A DNA stretch of 64,000 nucleotides, taken from positions 140,455-204,454 of the forward strand of contig QIBA01000057.1 in assembly GCA_003225175.1 (NCBI GenBank), read 5' to 3'. The number at the start of each line of letters is the position of its first letter. Position 1 is the first letter of the stretch. This document shows positions 27,407-35,807 of the stretch, piece after piece. The position numbers and the translations under genes were made by a program. This DNA comes from Acidobacteriota bacterium (GTDB taxonomy: Bacteria; Acidobacteriota; Terriglobia; Terriglobales; Acidobacteriaceae). The notes under the pieces were generated by a model that was given only the letters and a program-made list of their open reading frames with translations, did no database searches and was not told the origin of the DNA.

Positions 27407-27739
27407 CTATTTGGGAATCACAGGTTTCTTCTGGCTCTTGCGATCATAGACGTAGCCTCCACCGCCGCCGGCCAGTGCGCCAATTGCGGCGCCTTTCTTG
27501 CCGCCTGCAAGTCCGCCGATTGCCGCTCCACCTAAGGCGGAACCACCGACAATCACCGCGGATTTCTTTTTGGAACGGCGCTTGGGCACCGTCTTCTTAG
27601 CGGCCGTCTCAAGATAATAGTGACTTGGCGACGCGACTGGTTGTGCACTTTGCACGACTCGGGCGCCTCCAAAAGTTTGTGCTGGCAGGCTCATCGCTGT
27701 CAGCAGCATGCTCGAAACCAGCCATTTGGGCTGCTTCAT
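27407..27739 (-). CDS. Secreted glycine-zipper protein
   Basis: ATG 27737-27739 follows GGGAGGAG and gives 110 aa; the frame is open further upstream but has no such site. A signal peptide (KWLVSSMLLTAMSLPAQTFG) is followed by a short linker, a Lys/Arg cluster (KKTVPKRRSKKKS) and a glycine-zipper stretch (VIVGGSALGGAAIGGLAGGKKGAAIGALAGGGGGYVYD). Glycine-zipper proteins insert into or associate with the outer membrane. No specific role is known. Confidence 0.8.
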   Translation of the reverse strand: MKQPKWLVSSMLLTAMSLPAQTFGGARVVQSAQPVASPSHYYLETAAKKTVPKRRSKKKSAVIVGGSALGGAAIGGLAGGKKGAAIGALAGGGGGYVYDRKSQKKPVIPK

Positions 27740-27996
27740 TGAAAATCTCCTCCCGAAACAAACAATGGGTCCTTGCGCGTGCGCGCCGGCCAGTGTTGTC
27801 GAATACTCGAAATTGTTGTGTTGTTGGATGAAGCCGGAAGAGAGAGAGTTGGAGCCGAACGTGAGCAGCAGAACTTTACTGGAGCACCGCTCGCTCGGGT
27901 GTTTGTTTCCCGAGTGACAAAATTTCGACCAAATCAGCGGAGGCAAACAATTTCTGCTTATTGAGCAAAATCCAGTCGAGAGCGGCCGCAGCTCCC

Positions 27997-29292
27997 TTAC
28001 AACTCCAACTTCAGCAGATCGGAAATCGTTTCACGCTTGCGTATGAGCTTTGCTGAGTTGCCCTTGACCAGAACTTCTGCTGGACGGGTTCGCGTGTTGT
28101 AGTTTGAGCTGAGTGACATCCCGTAGGCGCCGGTATCCAGGATGGCCAGCAGCTCGCCTTCGGCTACTTCCGGCAGCTCACGATCGCGCGCAAAGAAGTC
28201 GCCTGTCTCGCAGACCGGACCGACAACATCGAATACACCTGTTGAGCTGTTCTGCTGCCGAGCTACGGGAATAATCTCGTGATGAGCCTTGTAGAGTGAT
28301 GGCCGCAACAGGTCGTTCATCGCAGCGTCAGTCACCATGAAACGCTTGCTGCCGTTTTGCTTCACGTAAAGCAAGCGAGTGAGTAGAGCGCCCGCAGGAC
28401 CAACGATCGTTCTTCCTGGCTCAAGCAGAATATGCACCTTCAAACCGTGTAGGCCCTGCAGTAGCGCCCGGGAGTACTCCACGGCTCGTCCCTCAAAATC
28501 GAATTCAGTTTGAGGTGAATAGGAGATTCCTAAGCCGCCGCCTGCATCGACATAACGAATGTTGTGTCCGCCGCTCTGCAGCTCTCGCACCAGATCAGCG
28601 ACGCGTTTCATCGCCGCCATGAACGGTTCCACGGCGAGGATCTGGGAGCCGATGTGGACACTTACGCCGGCAACGTCGAGCCACTTCGAGCGCGAGGCTT
28701 CCAGGTAAAGGTCCCAGGCGCGCTGAATGGGCACTCCGAACTTGTGCTCCCGCAAGCCGGTTGAAATGTAAGGATGGGTCTCCGCAAAGACGTCTGGATT
28801 TACTCGTAACGCCATTCGCGCCCTTTTTTTCAGCGAAGCTGCTCGTGATGCGAGGACAGCAAGCTCGCTTTCGCTTTCGACATTGAAGATCAGAATTCCG
28901 GACCTCAGCGCGAGATCGATTTCCTCTTGCGTCTTTCCGACTCCTGAGAAAACGACTCTGCGAACTGCGCTCTTGTCGGCGCGAAGCACTCGTTCTAGCT
29001 CTCCACCTGAGACTACATCGAAGCCGGCCTTCATCCTGGCAAGCAGCTTCAAAATTGCGAGATTGGAATTCGCTTTTACCGAATAGCAGAGGGTGTGAGG
29101 GACGCCCCGAAACGCGGATGTGAACGCTCTGAATCGATCTGCGATGTGGGTTGCAGAATATACGTATAACGGAGTTTTGTATTTCGCTGCCAGGGCGGTC
29201 AGCGGTAATTCATCACAGAGAAGCTCTTCAGCGCCGTTACTGCGGCGATTGCGATAGTGGAATGGACGTTGTGGGATCGTCAAGTTGGACAA
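27997..29292 (-). CDS. lysA: Diaminopimelate decarboxylase
   Basis: The 431-aa PLP enzyme makes L-lysine from meso-diaminopimelate. The PLP-binding Lys73 lies in CYSVKANSN. Other alanine-racemase-fold blocks are HIGSQI, GGGLGISY and the PLP-phosphate/product motif EPGRTIVGPAGALLT. The C-terminal barrel has VVGPVCETGDFFARDRELP, with the substrate-binding Cys-Glu-Thr, and GAYGMSLSSNYNTRTRPAEVLV. Length is normal. It starts 12 nt after the stop of the SpoIIE phosphatase gene, so it is probably the second gene of that transcript. Confidence 0.95.
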   Translation of the reverse strand: MSNLTIPQRPFHYRNRRSNGAEELLCDELPLTALAAKYKTPLYVYSATHIADRFRAFTSAFRGVPHTLCYSVKANSNLAILKLLARMKAGFDVVSGGELERVLRADKSAVRRVVFSGVGKTQEEIDLALRSGILIFNVESESELAVLASRAASLKKRARMALRVNPDVFAETHPYISTGLREHKFGVPIQRAWDLYLEASRSKWLDVAGVSVHIGSQILAVEPFMAAMKRVADLVRELQSGGHNIRYVDAGGGLGISYSPQTEFDFEGRAVEYSRALLQGLHGLKVHILLEPGRTIVGPAGALLTRLLYVKQNGSKRFMVTDAAMNDLLRPSLYKAHHEIIPVARQQNSSTGVFDVVGPVCETGDFFARDRELPEVAEGELLAILDTGAYGMSLSSNYNTRTRPAEVLVKGNSAKLIRKRETISDLLKLEL

Positions 29293-29304
29293 TAACTGCG
29301 CGTT

Positions 29305-31074
29305 CTACTTCACTTTAACAGCCAGCACCGTCTCATCGTCGAAGGTTGCGCGCGTGCCGCGGTACTTGTCGACGGCATCGAAGATTGCCTGCACGATTTC
29401 CTTTGCCTGCAACCTGCAAGACTGCTGGATCACCTCCTCAACGCGCTTGGGGCCAAACTGCTCGCCGGCTGCGTTGAAGGCGTCCAAAATTCCATCGCTG
29501 ACCAGTACAAAGATGTCGCCAGACTCGGCGCGGACTGTCACCTCATCGTAATCCGCATCTTCAAATAATCCGAGAGGAAGGCCAGTGCTCTCTATGCGGC
29601 TGACTGCCCCCTTCTTGCAAAGAAAAGGCCGAGGGAGTCCGGAGTTGGCGAAGGTCATGATGCGAGAGTCGTCGTCCCAAATCGCATACGCGAGGCTCAC
29701 ATACTGTGCTTCAATCCGGCGCTCGTTTAATGACAGATTGATTGCGGATAGCATTTGCGCAGGATGTGGCTCGAGTGACGCCGTTGATCGCAGAAGACCG
29801 CTTACTAGCGCTGCGTACAGGGCAGCAGGCGCGCCTTTGCCGCTGACGTCGCCAAGCACGAAGGCAACACGTTCACCGCTGTATTCGAGAAAGTCGAACA
29901 TGTCGCCGCCGATCATTAGGGCAGGCTCGAACTTGGCTGCAAGGTCTGCAGACTTCAGTTGGGGCAGGCTCTGTGGCAAGAGACGAATCTGTATTTCCCG
30001 GGCCATCGAGAGATCGCGCTCAAGACGTTGCTCCTCGCGTGCGATCCGCTCATAGAGCCGCGCGTTTTCGACTGTACTTTCCAAATCGAGCACGCCGATG
30101 GCCCGCTCTTTGTAGATCAGAGGAACGCAGAGTTCGGAACGAGTCTCTGGGTTCAGCTGAATGTAACGCGGATCTCTACTTACATCCGGCGCAAGCACTG
30201 CCTCCTGGTGCTGAACGGCGTACCCTACAAGTCCGCGGCCGAGGGGGATGTCGTGCTTGAGATGAATATTCTCCTGGTAGCGAAGCGAGAAGCGATGCAC
30301 CAGCATGTTCCGTTCGGTGTCGAGCAACAGAATAGAAAACATCTGGTACTCGATGACTCGGGTCAGCAAATCGCCAATACGCTTGAAAAGCTGATCGACA
30401 TTCAGGATCGAAGTCAATTCACGGCTGATCTCGTTGAGTACAGTCAACGTTTGCGCTTGTCGCGCTACCCGAGTGTATAGGCGGGCATTTTCAATGGCCG
30501 CGGCGATGCGCGAAGCCACAAGCGTGAGGATACGGTTGTGTTCTTCTGTGAAGTACTTCTCCTTGCTTGCCTGAATATCGATAACCCCGATAACCCGCTT
30601 TTTTGCAATCAGCGGCACTGCGAGCTCGGAACGGACAAGCGGGTGAGCGTTAATGTAGCGAGGTTCTTTGCGGACATCATCGACAAGAACTGAGCTGCGC
30701 CGCTCGACAGCCATTCCTGTGATGCCTTGGCCGACTTTGATCTTGAGGCGCTCCGTCTCAGCTGTATGCCCAATTTGGAATCGAATGCGCAACTCCTGGG
30801 TACGTTCATTCAACAGCAGGATCGCGAAAATCTCATAGTCGATGATCTGGCGAACCAGCTCGGCCACTCGTCCCAGCAGTTTGTCCATTTCGAGTGTGCT
30901 GTTGAGAGTGTCAGCAACATCGATGAGAAAGTTTTCGAGCCTCAGAGAGACATCAGCAGCTGTGCCACTGGTGACTGAGATTGAGCCCTGTTTGGGCGCA
31001 CCATTCCCCACAGACTGTAGCTTTGTTTCAGCTGGTGCGGCAGCTGCCGGGGATTTTGTACGGCTAGAACTCAT
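29305..31074 (-). CDS. GAF-GAF-SpoIIE serine/threonine phosphatase (RsbU-like)
   Basis: The 589-aa cytoplasmic protein has two GAF domains: residues ~45-200 (YEIFAILLLNERTQELRIRF, SRIAAAIENARLYTRV) and ~205-350 (YQMFSILLLDTERNMLVHRF, VGYAVQHQEAVLAPDVSRDPRY). A coiled linker (AREEQRLERDLSMAREIQIRLLP) leads to a PPM/SpoIIE domain with the metal sites IGGDMFDFL and ALVLGDVSGKG-like FVLGDVSGKGAPAALYAAL, ending in VSDGILDAFNAAGEQFG. Such proteins dephosphorylate anti-anti-sigma factors in partner-switching stress control. The N-terminal 40 residues are Ala/Ser/Pro-rich. No partner STAS or anti-sigma gene is nearby. Confidence 0.92.
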   Translation of the reverse strand: MSSSRTKSPAAAAPAETKLQSVGNGAPKQGSISVTSGTAADVSLRLENFLIDVADTLNSTLEMDKLLGRVAELVRQIIDYEIFAILLLNERTQELRIRFQIGHTAETERLKIKVGQGITGMAVERRSSVLVDDVRKEPRYINAHPLVRSELAVPLIAKKRVIGVIDIQASKEKYFTEEHNRILTLVASRIAAAIENARLYTRVARQAQTLTVLNEISRELTSILNVDQLFKRIGDLLTRVIEYQMFSILLLDTERNMLVHRFSLRYQENIHLKHDIPLGRGLVGYAVQHQEAVLAPDVSRDPRYIQLNPETRSELCVPLIYKERAIGVLDLESTVENARLYERIAREEQRLERDLSMAREIQIRLLPQSLPQLKSADLAAKFEPALMIGGDMFDFLEYSGERVAFVLGDVSGKGAPAALYAALVSGLLRSTASLEPHPAQMLSAINLSLNERRIEAQYVSLAYAIWDDDSRIMTFANSGLPRPFLCKKGAVSRIESTGLPLGLFEDADYDEVTVRAESGDIFVLVSDGILDAFNAAGEQFGPKRVEEVIQQSCRLQAKEIVQAIFDAVDKYRGTRATFDDETVLAVKVK

Positions 31075-31174
31075 GATGCGGCATTCGAATGATAGCAGTG
31101 TGATTCAGAGGAGGTCGCTGTCGGTGCAGCGAAGTGTGCAGAACGAAAGGCGAATGGAATTTGAATGCGACAGA

Positions 31175-31897
31175 CTAAGACTTTGCGCGAGCGGATTCGA
31201 CGATCGCCACGCCGGAACTGGTTCCGATTCGGTTTGCGCCAGCCTCGATCATCGCCTGCGCATCTTCGAACGTGCGAATTCCACCAGAGGCCTTCACCCC
31301 GAGCTTGTCGCCCACCACTCCCCGCATCAGTGAGATGTCGGCAGGAACAGCTCCTGCGTGAAAAAATCCCGTGCTGGATTTTACCAAATCGGCTCCAGCG
31401 GCGACTGCGAGCTGACAGGCCAGAATTTTTTCTTCGAGTGACAGCAATGCAGTCTCGATCGTGATCTTCAATATGGCGCCATTACCATGCGCAATTTCAA
31501 CCAACCCACGCATGTCCGCCTGCACCATTGCGCGATCGCCGGATTTCAGCGCTCCGATGTTCATCACCATGTCTAATTCGTGAGCTCCGAGGCGAATGGC
31601 ATCCAAAGCTTCGTAGCGCTTTACGCTCGTGGTGTTGGCGCCAAAGGGAAATCCCACAACAGATCCCACCTCTACACCAGTGCCTGCCAAGAGAGAGCAT
31701 GCCAGGGCTACGTTAGTGGGGTTCAGCATCACGCAAGCAAAGCCATACTCAAGCGCTTCGCGGCAAAGCTGCTGGACTTTTATATTCGGGGATTCTGGCT
31801 TCAGAAGGGTATGGTCGATCACTGCTGCAAGGCGTTGCCAGTCCGCTTGCGCCGGAGCTGCCGCGATCTGTGGCGCTTCCGAAATCTCGATAGGCAT
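31175..31897 (-). CDS. deoC: Deoxyribose-phosphate aldolase
   Basis: The 240-aa class I aldolase splits 2-deoxyribose 5-phosphate into glyceraldehyde 3-phosphate and acetaldehyde. The Schiff-base Lys173 lies in DLVKSSTGFF; Lys202 is in GVKASGGI and Asp109 in ELDMVMNIG. DHTLLKPE near residue 29 is also typical. An extra N-terminal ~18 residues (Ala/Pro-rich) precede the fold. The gene begins 20 nt after the hpt stop, suggesting a nucleotide/nucleoside salvage pair. Confidence 0.95.
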   Translation of the reverse strand: MPIEISEAPQIAAAPAQADWQRLAAVIDHTLLKPESPNIKVQQLCREALEYGFACVMLNPTNVALACSLLAGTGVEVGSVVGFPFGANTTSVKRYEALDAIRLGAHELDMVMNIGALKSGDRAMVQADMRGLVEIAHGNGAILKITIETALLSLEEKILACQLAVAAGADLVKSSTGFFHAGAVPADISLMRGVVGDKLGVKASGGIRTFEDAQAMIEAGANRIGTSSGVAIVESARAKS

Positions 31898-31917
31898 GAC
31901 CGAAATACGATTTTAAC

Positions 31918-32472
31918 TCACTCGTCACCCAGGGCGGACGGTGGAATTACGCAAATATTCGGCAGGTTGCGATAGCGTTCGGCATAGTCAAGTCCATATC
32001 CCACTACGAATTTGTTTGGGATGGTAAAGCCGATGTAATCGCCTTCGATCTTCTGAATGCGACGCGCCGGTTTGTCGAGCAGGGCCGCGATCTTCAAACT
32101 TTTCGGTTGATGCGCGCTCAACACTCTGCGCAGATAACTGAGCGTTAGACCGGTATCGAGAATGTCTTCTACGAGAATGATGTTCTGGCCTTCGACTGAA
32201 TGATCAACATCCTTCAGCAAGCGCACTTCGCCGCTTTGCTGATGGCCTTTGCCGTAGCTCGAAGTGGAGAGGAAATCGAAAGTGGCGTCCAGGCTGATGC
32301 ACCGAGCCAGGTCGGCGAGAAAGATTGTCGCTCCTTTAAGCACGCCAATCAGCACGACTTTTTGTCCGGTAAAATCCCGTGAGATCTGCTCGCCCATCTC
32401 TGCAACGCGCTTGGAAATCTGATCTCGTGTAAAGAGAACTTCCAATCCAGCATGAATAGTCGCGGCTGCCAT
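31918..32472 (-). CDS. hpt: Hypoxanthine phosphoribosyltransferase
   Basis: The 184-aa enzyme transfers the phosphoribosyl group of PRPP to hypoxanthine or guanine. The PRPP-binding motif IILVEDILDTGLT spans residues 98-110. GVLKGATIFLADL and FLSTSSYGKG are the other active-site loops, and YGLDYAERYRNLPNIC is the expected C-terminal base-binding hood. Length is normal for the family. It is first in a likely operon with deoC. Confidence 0.95.
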   Translation of the reverse strand: MAAATIHAGLEVLFTRDQISKRVAEMGEQISRDFTGQKVVLIGVLKGATIFLADLARCISLDATFDFLSTSSYGKGHQQSGEVRLLKDVDHSVEGQNIILVEDILDTGLTLSYLRRVLSAHQPKSLKIAALLDKPARRIQKIEGDYIGFTIPNKFVVGYGLDYAERYRNLPNICVIPPSALGDE

Positions 32473-32635
32473 AAGCGTATTGTGCTCCTCGCGCTAAAAA
32501 AACGGCAACTGCAAAAACAGAAGCAACTACTCAAGTAAATGAAATACCGGTTCCGAACTTTAAATTAGGCGCAGGTCGGCTTTTGCCCTTCGCGGAATGG
32601 GCTAATAAAATTATTTGTTTTTGGAGAGACTCCCG

Positions 32636-32983
32636 ATGCCAATGTCCGAATTCAATCAGCTGTGCAATGAAGCTAAACGCGAGATTCAGGAGGTCGACAT
32701 CCAACAGCTCAAGGCGATGCAGCAGCGGAAGGAAGACTTCGACTTGATTGACGTCCGCGAGACTGACGAAGTACAGCGCGGGACGATTCCTGGCGCTAAG
32801 CATATTGCGCGCGGCGTATTAGAGCGCGACATCGATAAGATCACAACTGACAAGAATCGCAAGATGGTTCTCTATTGCGGTGGCGGCAATCGCTCGGCGC
32901 TTGCAGCATGGATGCTGAAGAAGATGGGCTTCAAGAACGTCTACTCGCTGATCGGTGGGTGGTCGGCGTGGAAATCACAATAA
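32636..32983 (+). CDS. Rhodanese-like sulfurtransferase
   Basis: ATG at 32636 follows TTGGAGAG and gives 115 aa. A single rhodanese domain is visible: FDLIDVRETDEVQRGTIPGAKHIARG, then the active-site loop YCGGGNRSALAAWML with Cys as the persulfide carrier, and a typical end (GFKNVYSLIGGWSAW). It could move sulfur in cofactor synthesis or detoxification. The specific acceptor is unknown. The next gene (UPF0173 hydrolase) is on the same strand, about 110 nt downstream. Confidence 0.9.
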   Translation: MPMSEFNQLCNEAKREIQEVDIQQLKAMQQRKEDFDLIDVRETDEVQRGTIPGAKHIARGVLERDIDKITTDKNRKMVLYCGGGNRSALAAWMLKKMGFKNVYSLIGGWSAWKSQ

Positions 32984-33091
32984 TTTCTGAGCACCTTCTG
33001 CGGACCTTTCCATGCACAGTTCGGTTTGAACGTGAGACCAACGCCGCCTGATACAAATTAAGTGCCAAGCAGCTTCTCAAGGGAGATTTCA

Positions 33092-33802
33092 TTGATCGAT
33101 CTAAAAGGCAACAAAATTACGTGGCTCGGACACGCAACCTTCCACATTGAGACCGCCTCGGGCAAATCAATTCTGATCGATCCCTGGGTGATGAATAATC
33201 CAGCTTGTCCCAATGATAAGAAGAGCTTCAAGAAAATTGACGTGATGCTCTGTACTCACGGACACGGAGATCATATCGGGGATGCTGTCGAGCTAACGAA
33301 GAAGCACAATCCGAAGATTGTCGGCGTTTACGAGCTTTGCATGTGGCTCCAAAAAAAAGGCGCGAAGCAGATTCAGCCAATGAATAAAGGTGGATCGCAA
33401 ACAGTAGAGGGTATGCGAGTGACCATGGTGCATGCCGATCATTCCTGCGGAATTGAAGATGATGGTCAGATCATCTACGGCGGTGAGCCCTGCGGATATG
33501 TGATTGAAATTGAAGGTGGACTCAAGTTCTACCACGCCGGCGACACCAACGTCTTTGGAGATATGCAGATCATCCGCGAGCTCTACGCTCCTGAATTGGT
33601 GATGCTCCCGATTGGGGATCTGTTCACCATGTCTCCACGCGAGGCGGCCTATGCATGCAAACTGCTAAAGCCGAAATTCATTATCCCGATGCACTTCGAC
33701 ACTTTTCCGGTTTTGACAGGTCGACCGCAACAGCTCGAGAAGCTCATAGAGGGAAGCGGGGCAAAGGTCGTGGCATTGCAGCATGGACAGACACTCTCCT
33801 AG
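33092..33802 (+). CDS. UPF0173 metal-dependent hydrolase (metallo-beta-lactamase fold)
   Basis: A TTG at 33092 preceded by GGGAG (6-nt spacing) gives 236 aa; a GTG at 33062 in the same frame has no ribosome-binding site. The start region reads ITWLGHATFHIETASGK. The metal site HGHGDH (in LCTHGHGDHIGDA) plus later His (VHADHSCG), Asp in FYHAGDTNVF and IPMHFDTFP are the canonical MBL ligands. The fold and length match the UPF0173/YtkL-like group, whose substrate is not established. Confidence 0.9.
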   Translation: MIDLKGNKITWLGHATFHIETASGKSILIDPWVMNNPACPNDKKSFKKIDVMLCTHGHGDHIGDAVELTKKHNPKIVGVYELCMWLQKKGAKQIQPMNKGGSQTVEGMRVTMVHADHSCGIEDDGQIIYGGEPCGYVIEIEGGLKFYHAGDTNVFGDMQIIRELYAPELVMLPIGDLFTMSPREAAYACKLLKPKFIIPMHFDTFPVLTGRPQQLEKLIEGSGAKVVALQHGQTLS

Positions 33803-34239
33803 ACAGAAGAACCGTTTTCGCGTAGTTCTCGCTCGAAATGCCAGCGCGGACAAACCTGGAACCTCAAGAAAGTTGCGGTGTCAATATTACGTTTGTGGCG
33901 TCTGGCCGCATCGTGTCTCCGAAAATCTCACGCAAGAACGAGCTGTGACTTGCATCTAAAGAGTAAAGAGTCACAAGACTGCTTGTTACCTGCAACATAT
34001 CTTGCTATGTTCGCGGTGCATTCTTATAATCAGCGTTTCTCTGCCAGAAGCGGTTGCTGATTGGGGTTACTGGCTGCGGTCAAAAGGCGCACCTCAGACG
34101 CAGGACGGTCTGCGGGAAACGAGCCAGGTAGATTGTCCGGTGCAAGCCGGTGTGGTTCAGATATCAAGAACTTTTCGTGCCGAGTGACGCAGTCCGCCAC
34201 TTCAGTGCTCTGGCCGGACAGCGAATGAAGGAGCTTCGA
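33803..34239. other. Intergenic region with hairpin-forming leader
   Basis: About 440 nt without a supportable gene. Towards the TPR gene it contains two small hairpins: CGCAG-GACGGT-CTGCG and CCGG-TGCAAG-CCGG, with GGGAAACGAGCCAGG between them. This looks structured, but it does not fit the cobalamin or c-di-GMP riboswitch consensus that I can recall. Confidence 0.3.
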
Positions 34240-35688
34240 ATGAAGAAGTTGCTCGCGATGTCGCTGCTGGCAATTGCCCCATATGGCATTGCGCAGGACG
34301 CCCAGAGTGCCCAGCCCGGGCAAGCCGCTTCCGGTCAACAGGCCGGCGCTCAACCGCAGCAAAAGACGATCAAGGATCCTGCGGAATACAACGCATACAT
34401 GAGCGCGATTAGTAACAACGATCCCAATGCCAAAGCCCAGGCGCTCGAGGCTTTTTTGCAGCAGTATCCAAACACAGTTGTAAAGGAGGAGACTCTCGAG
34501 CAATTGATGGCGGCATACCAGGCAGCTAACAATGCCGCGAAGACGACCGACGCCGCGAATCGGCTCTTGCAGGCGAATCCGAACAACGTCCGCGGGCTGG
34601 CATTGCTCACATATCTCACTCGCCAGCAATGTAGTCAGGGTCAACAGCAGGCGTGCGGCCAGGCGGCGCAGTACGCGCAGCGCGGATTGCAGGCGGCGGA
34701 TTCCATGCCCCATCCTGCCGGTGTGTCGGATGCTGACTTTACCAAGCTGCAGAACGGCGTCAAGGTGATCTTCAACGGCGCCATCGGCATGGAGGCTGTA
34801 CAGCGCAAGGACTACAAAACCGCACAGCAGGCACTTCAAGCTGCTATATCCGTCCCGGAGAATGCGAATAACCTTCAGGATGTGTACCCGTTAGCAACGG
34901 CCTATCTTCAGGCGAACCCGCCGGATTATTTGAATGGACTTTTCTATGCGGCGCGCGCGGTTGACTTAGCGCAAGGTAATGCGGCTGCTCAACAGCAGAT
35001 TGAGAAGTTTGCTCTCTATTACTACAAGAAATATCACGGCAGTACCGATGGATGGGATCAAGTGAAAGTGCAGGCGCAGAACTCTCCGACCCCTCCGCCT
35101 GGTTTCACGATCGCTCAAGCTCCCCCGCCGCCAACTCCGTGCGAGTTCGCCACAACGATCATGAAGCAGAATCCAGATGTTTCGCAGATGGCTTATGGAG
35201 ACTGGCTCTTCGTGCTCGGCTCAGGCAATGAGCAAGCTGCACAGCAGGTATGGACTTTCCTGAACGGCAAGGGTATTCCGGTGAGCAGTACTGAGCATCC
35301 GGCGAAAGTGATTAGCGCTACGGCTCAGGAGCTTCAACTCGCGACGACGGATGACGATATCCAAGAAAACAAAGCCGACGTAACGCTGCGAATGGCTACG
35401 CCGTTGCCGGCTGCGCAGGTACCGCAACCAGGCACAATGCTCAGCGGCAAGTGGGTAGGCAAGGCAACAAGTTATCAGGCGCTTCCGCCAGCCGCTGGTC
35501 AGGGTGCGGCTGGACAACTGGCCGGAAGTCCTACGCAGCCACAGAGTCAACCCGCTGGATGCCTGCCGAATACCGGAGGCGGCGTCATGTTGACGCTTAC
35601 AGATGGTGCCAAGCAGGGCGCTGCCGCCAAAAAGCCTCCCGCGAAACGCGGCACCACGGCTCGAAAGAGGACTGCGGCTCACCGCTGA
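34240..35688 (+). CDS. Secreted TPR-like protein with Gln/Ala/Pro-rich segments
   Basis: ATG at 34240 with GGAG upstream starts a signal peptide (MKKLLAMSLLAIAPYGIAQ); 482 aa. A Gln/Ala-rich linker precedes helical repeats: DPAEYNAYMSAISNNDPNAK, LEAFLQQYPNTVVKEETLEQL, ANRLLQANPNNVRGLALL and a further set to residue ~290. The later part is beta-rich (VTLRMATPLPAAQVPQPG) and ends in a Lys/Arg tail. It is probably periplasmic and scaffold-like. No specific function is recognised. Confidence 0.8.
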   Translation: MKKLLAMSLLAIAPYGIAQDAQSAQPGQAASGQQAGAQPQQKTIKDPAEYNAYMSAISNNDPNAKAQALEAFLQQYPNTVVKEETLEQLMAAYQAANNAAKTTDAANRLLQANPNNVRGLALLTYLTRQQCSQGQQQACGQAAQYAQRGLQAADSMPHPAGVSDADFTKLQNGVKVIFNGAIGMEAVQRKDYKTAQQALQAAISVPENANNLQDVYPLATAYLQANPPDYLNGLFYAARAVDLAQGNAAAQQQIEKFALYYYKKYHGSTDGWDQVKVQAQNSPTPPPGFTIAQAPPPPTPCEFATTIMKQNPDVSQMAYGDWLFVLGSGNEQAAQQVWTFLNGKGIPVSSTEHPAKVISATAQELQLATTDDDIQENKADVTLRMATPLPAAQVPQPGTMLSGKWVGKATSYQALPPAAGQGAAGQLAGSPTQPQSQPAGCLPNTGGGVMLTLTDGAKQGAAAKKPPAKRGTTARKRTAAHR

Positions 35689-35807
35689 AGTTCTTTGCTT
35701 CGCTTCGACAAGGGCAGCCAGCTTGGCTGCCTTTGCCATTCTTAGAGATATGCTGATGTGTCTCTCTTCAGGGAAACTGAAGACGAAGCTCACTAATCCA
35801 AACAAGT

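Noticed and set aside
34060..34200. Cobalamin or c-di-GMP riboswitch before the TPR gene
   Set aside because: Some short strings look similar (GGGAAACGAGCCAGG, CCGGTGCAAG), but the order of the core elements does not match either class, and the downstream gene is an unlikely target.
34030..34839. A 269-codon minus-strand frame overlapping the secreted TPR protein
   Set aside because: Leu/Arg-rich shadow of the Gln/Ala-rich coding strand; the plus-strand gene has a signal peptide and ribosome-binding site.
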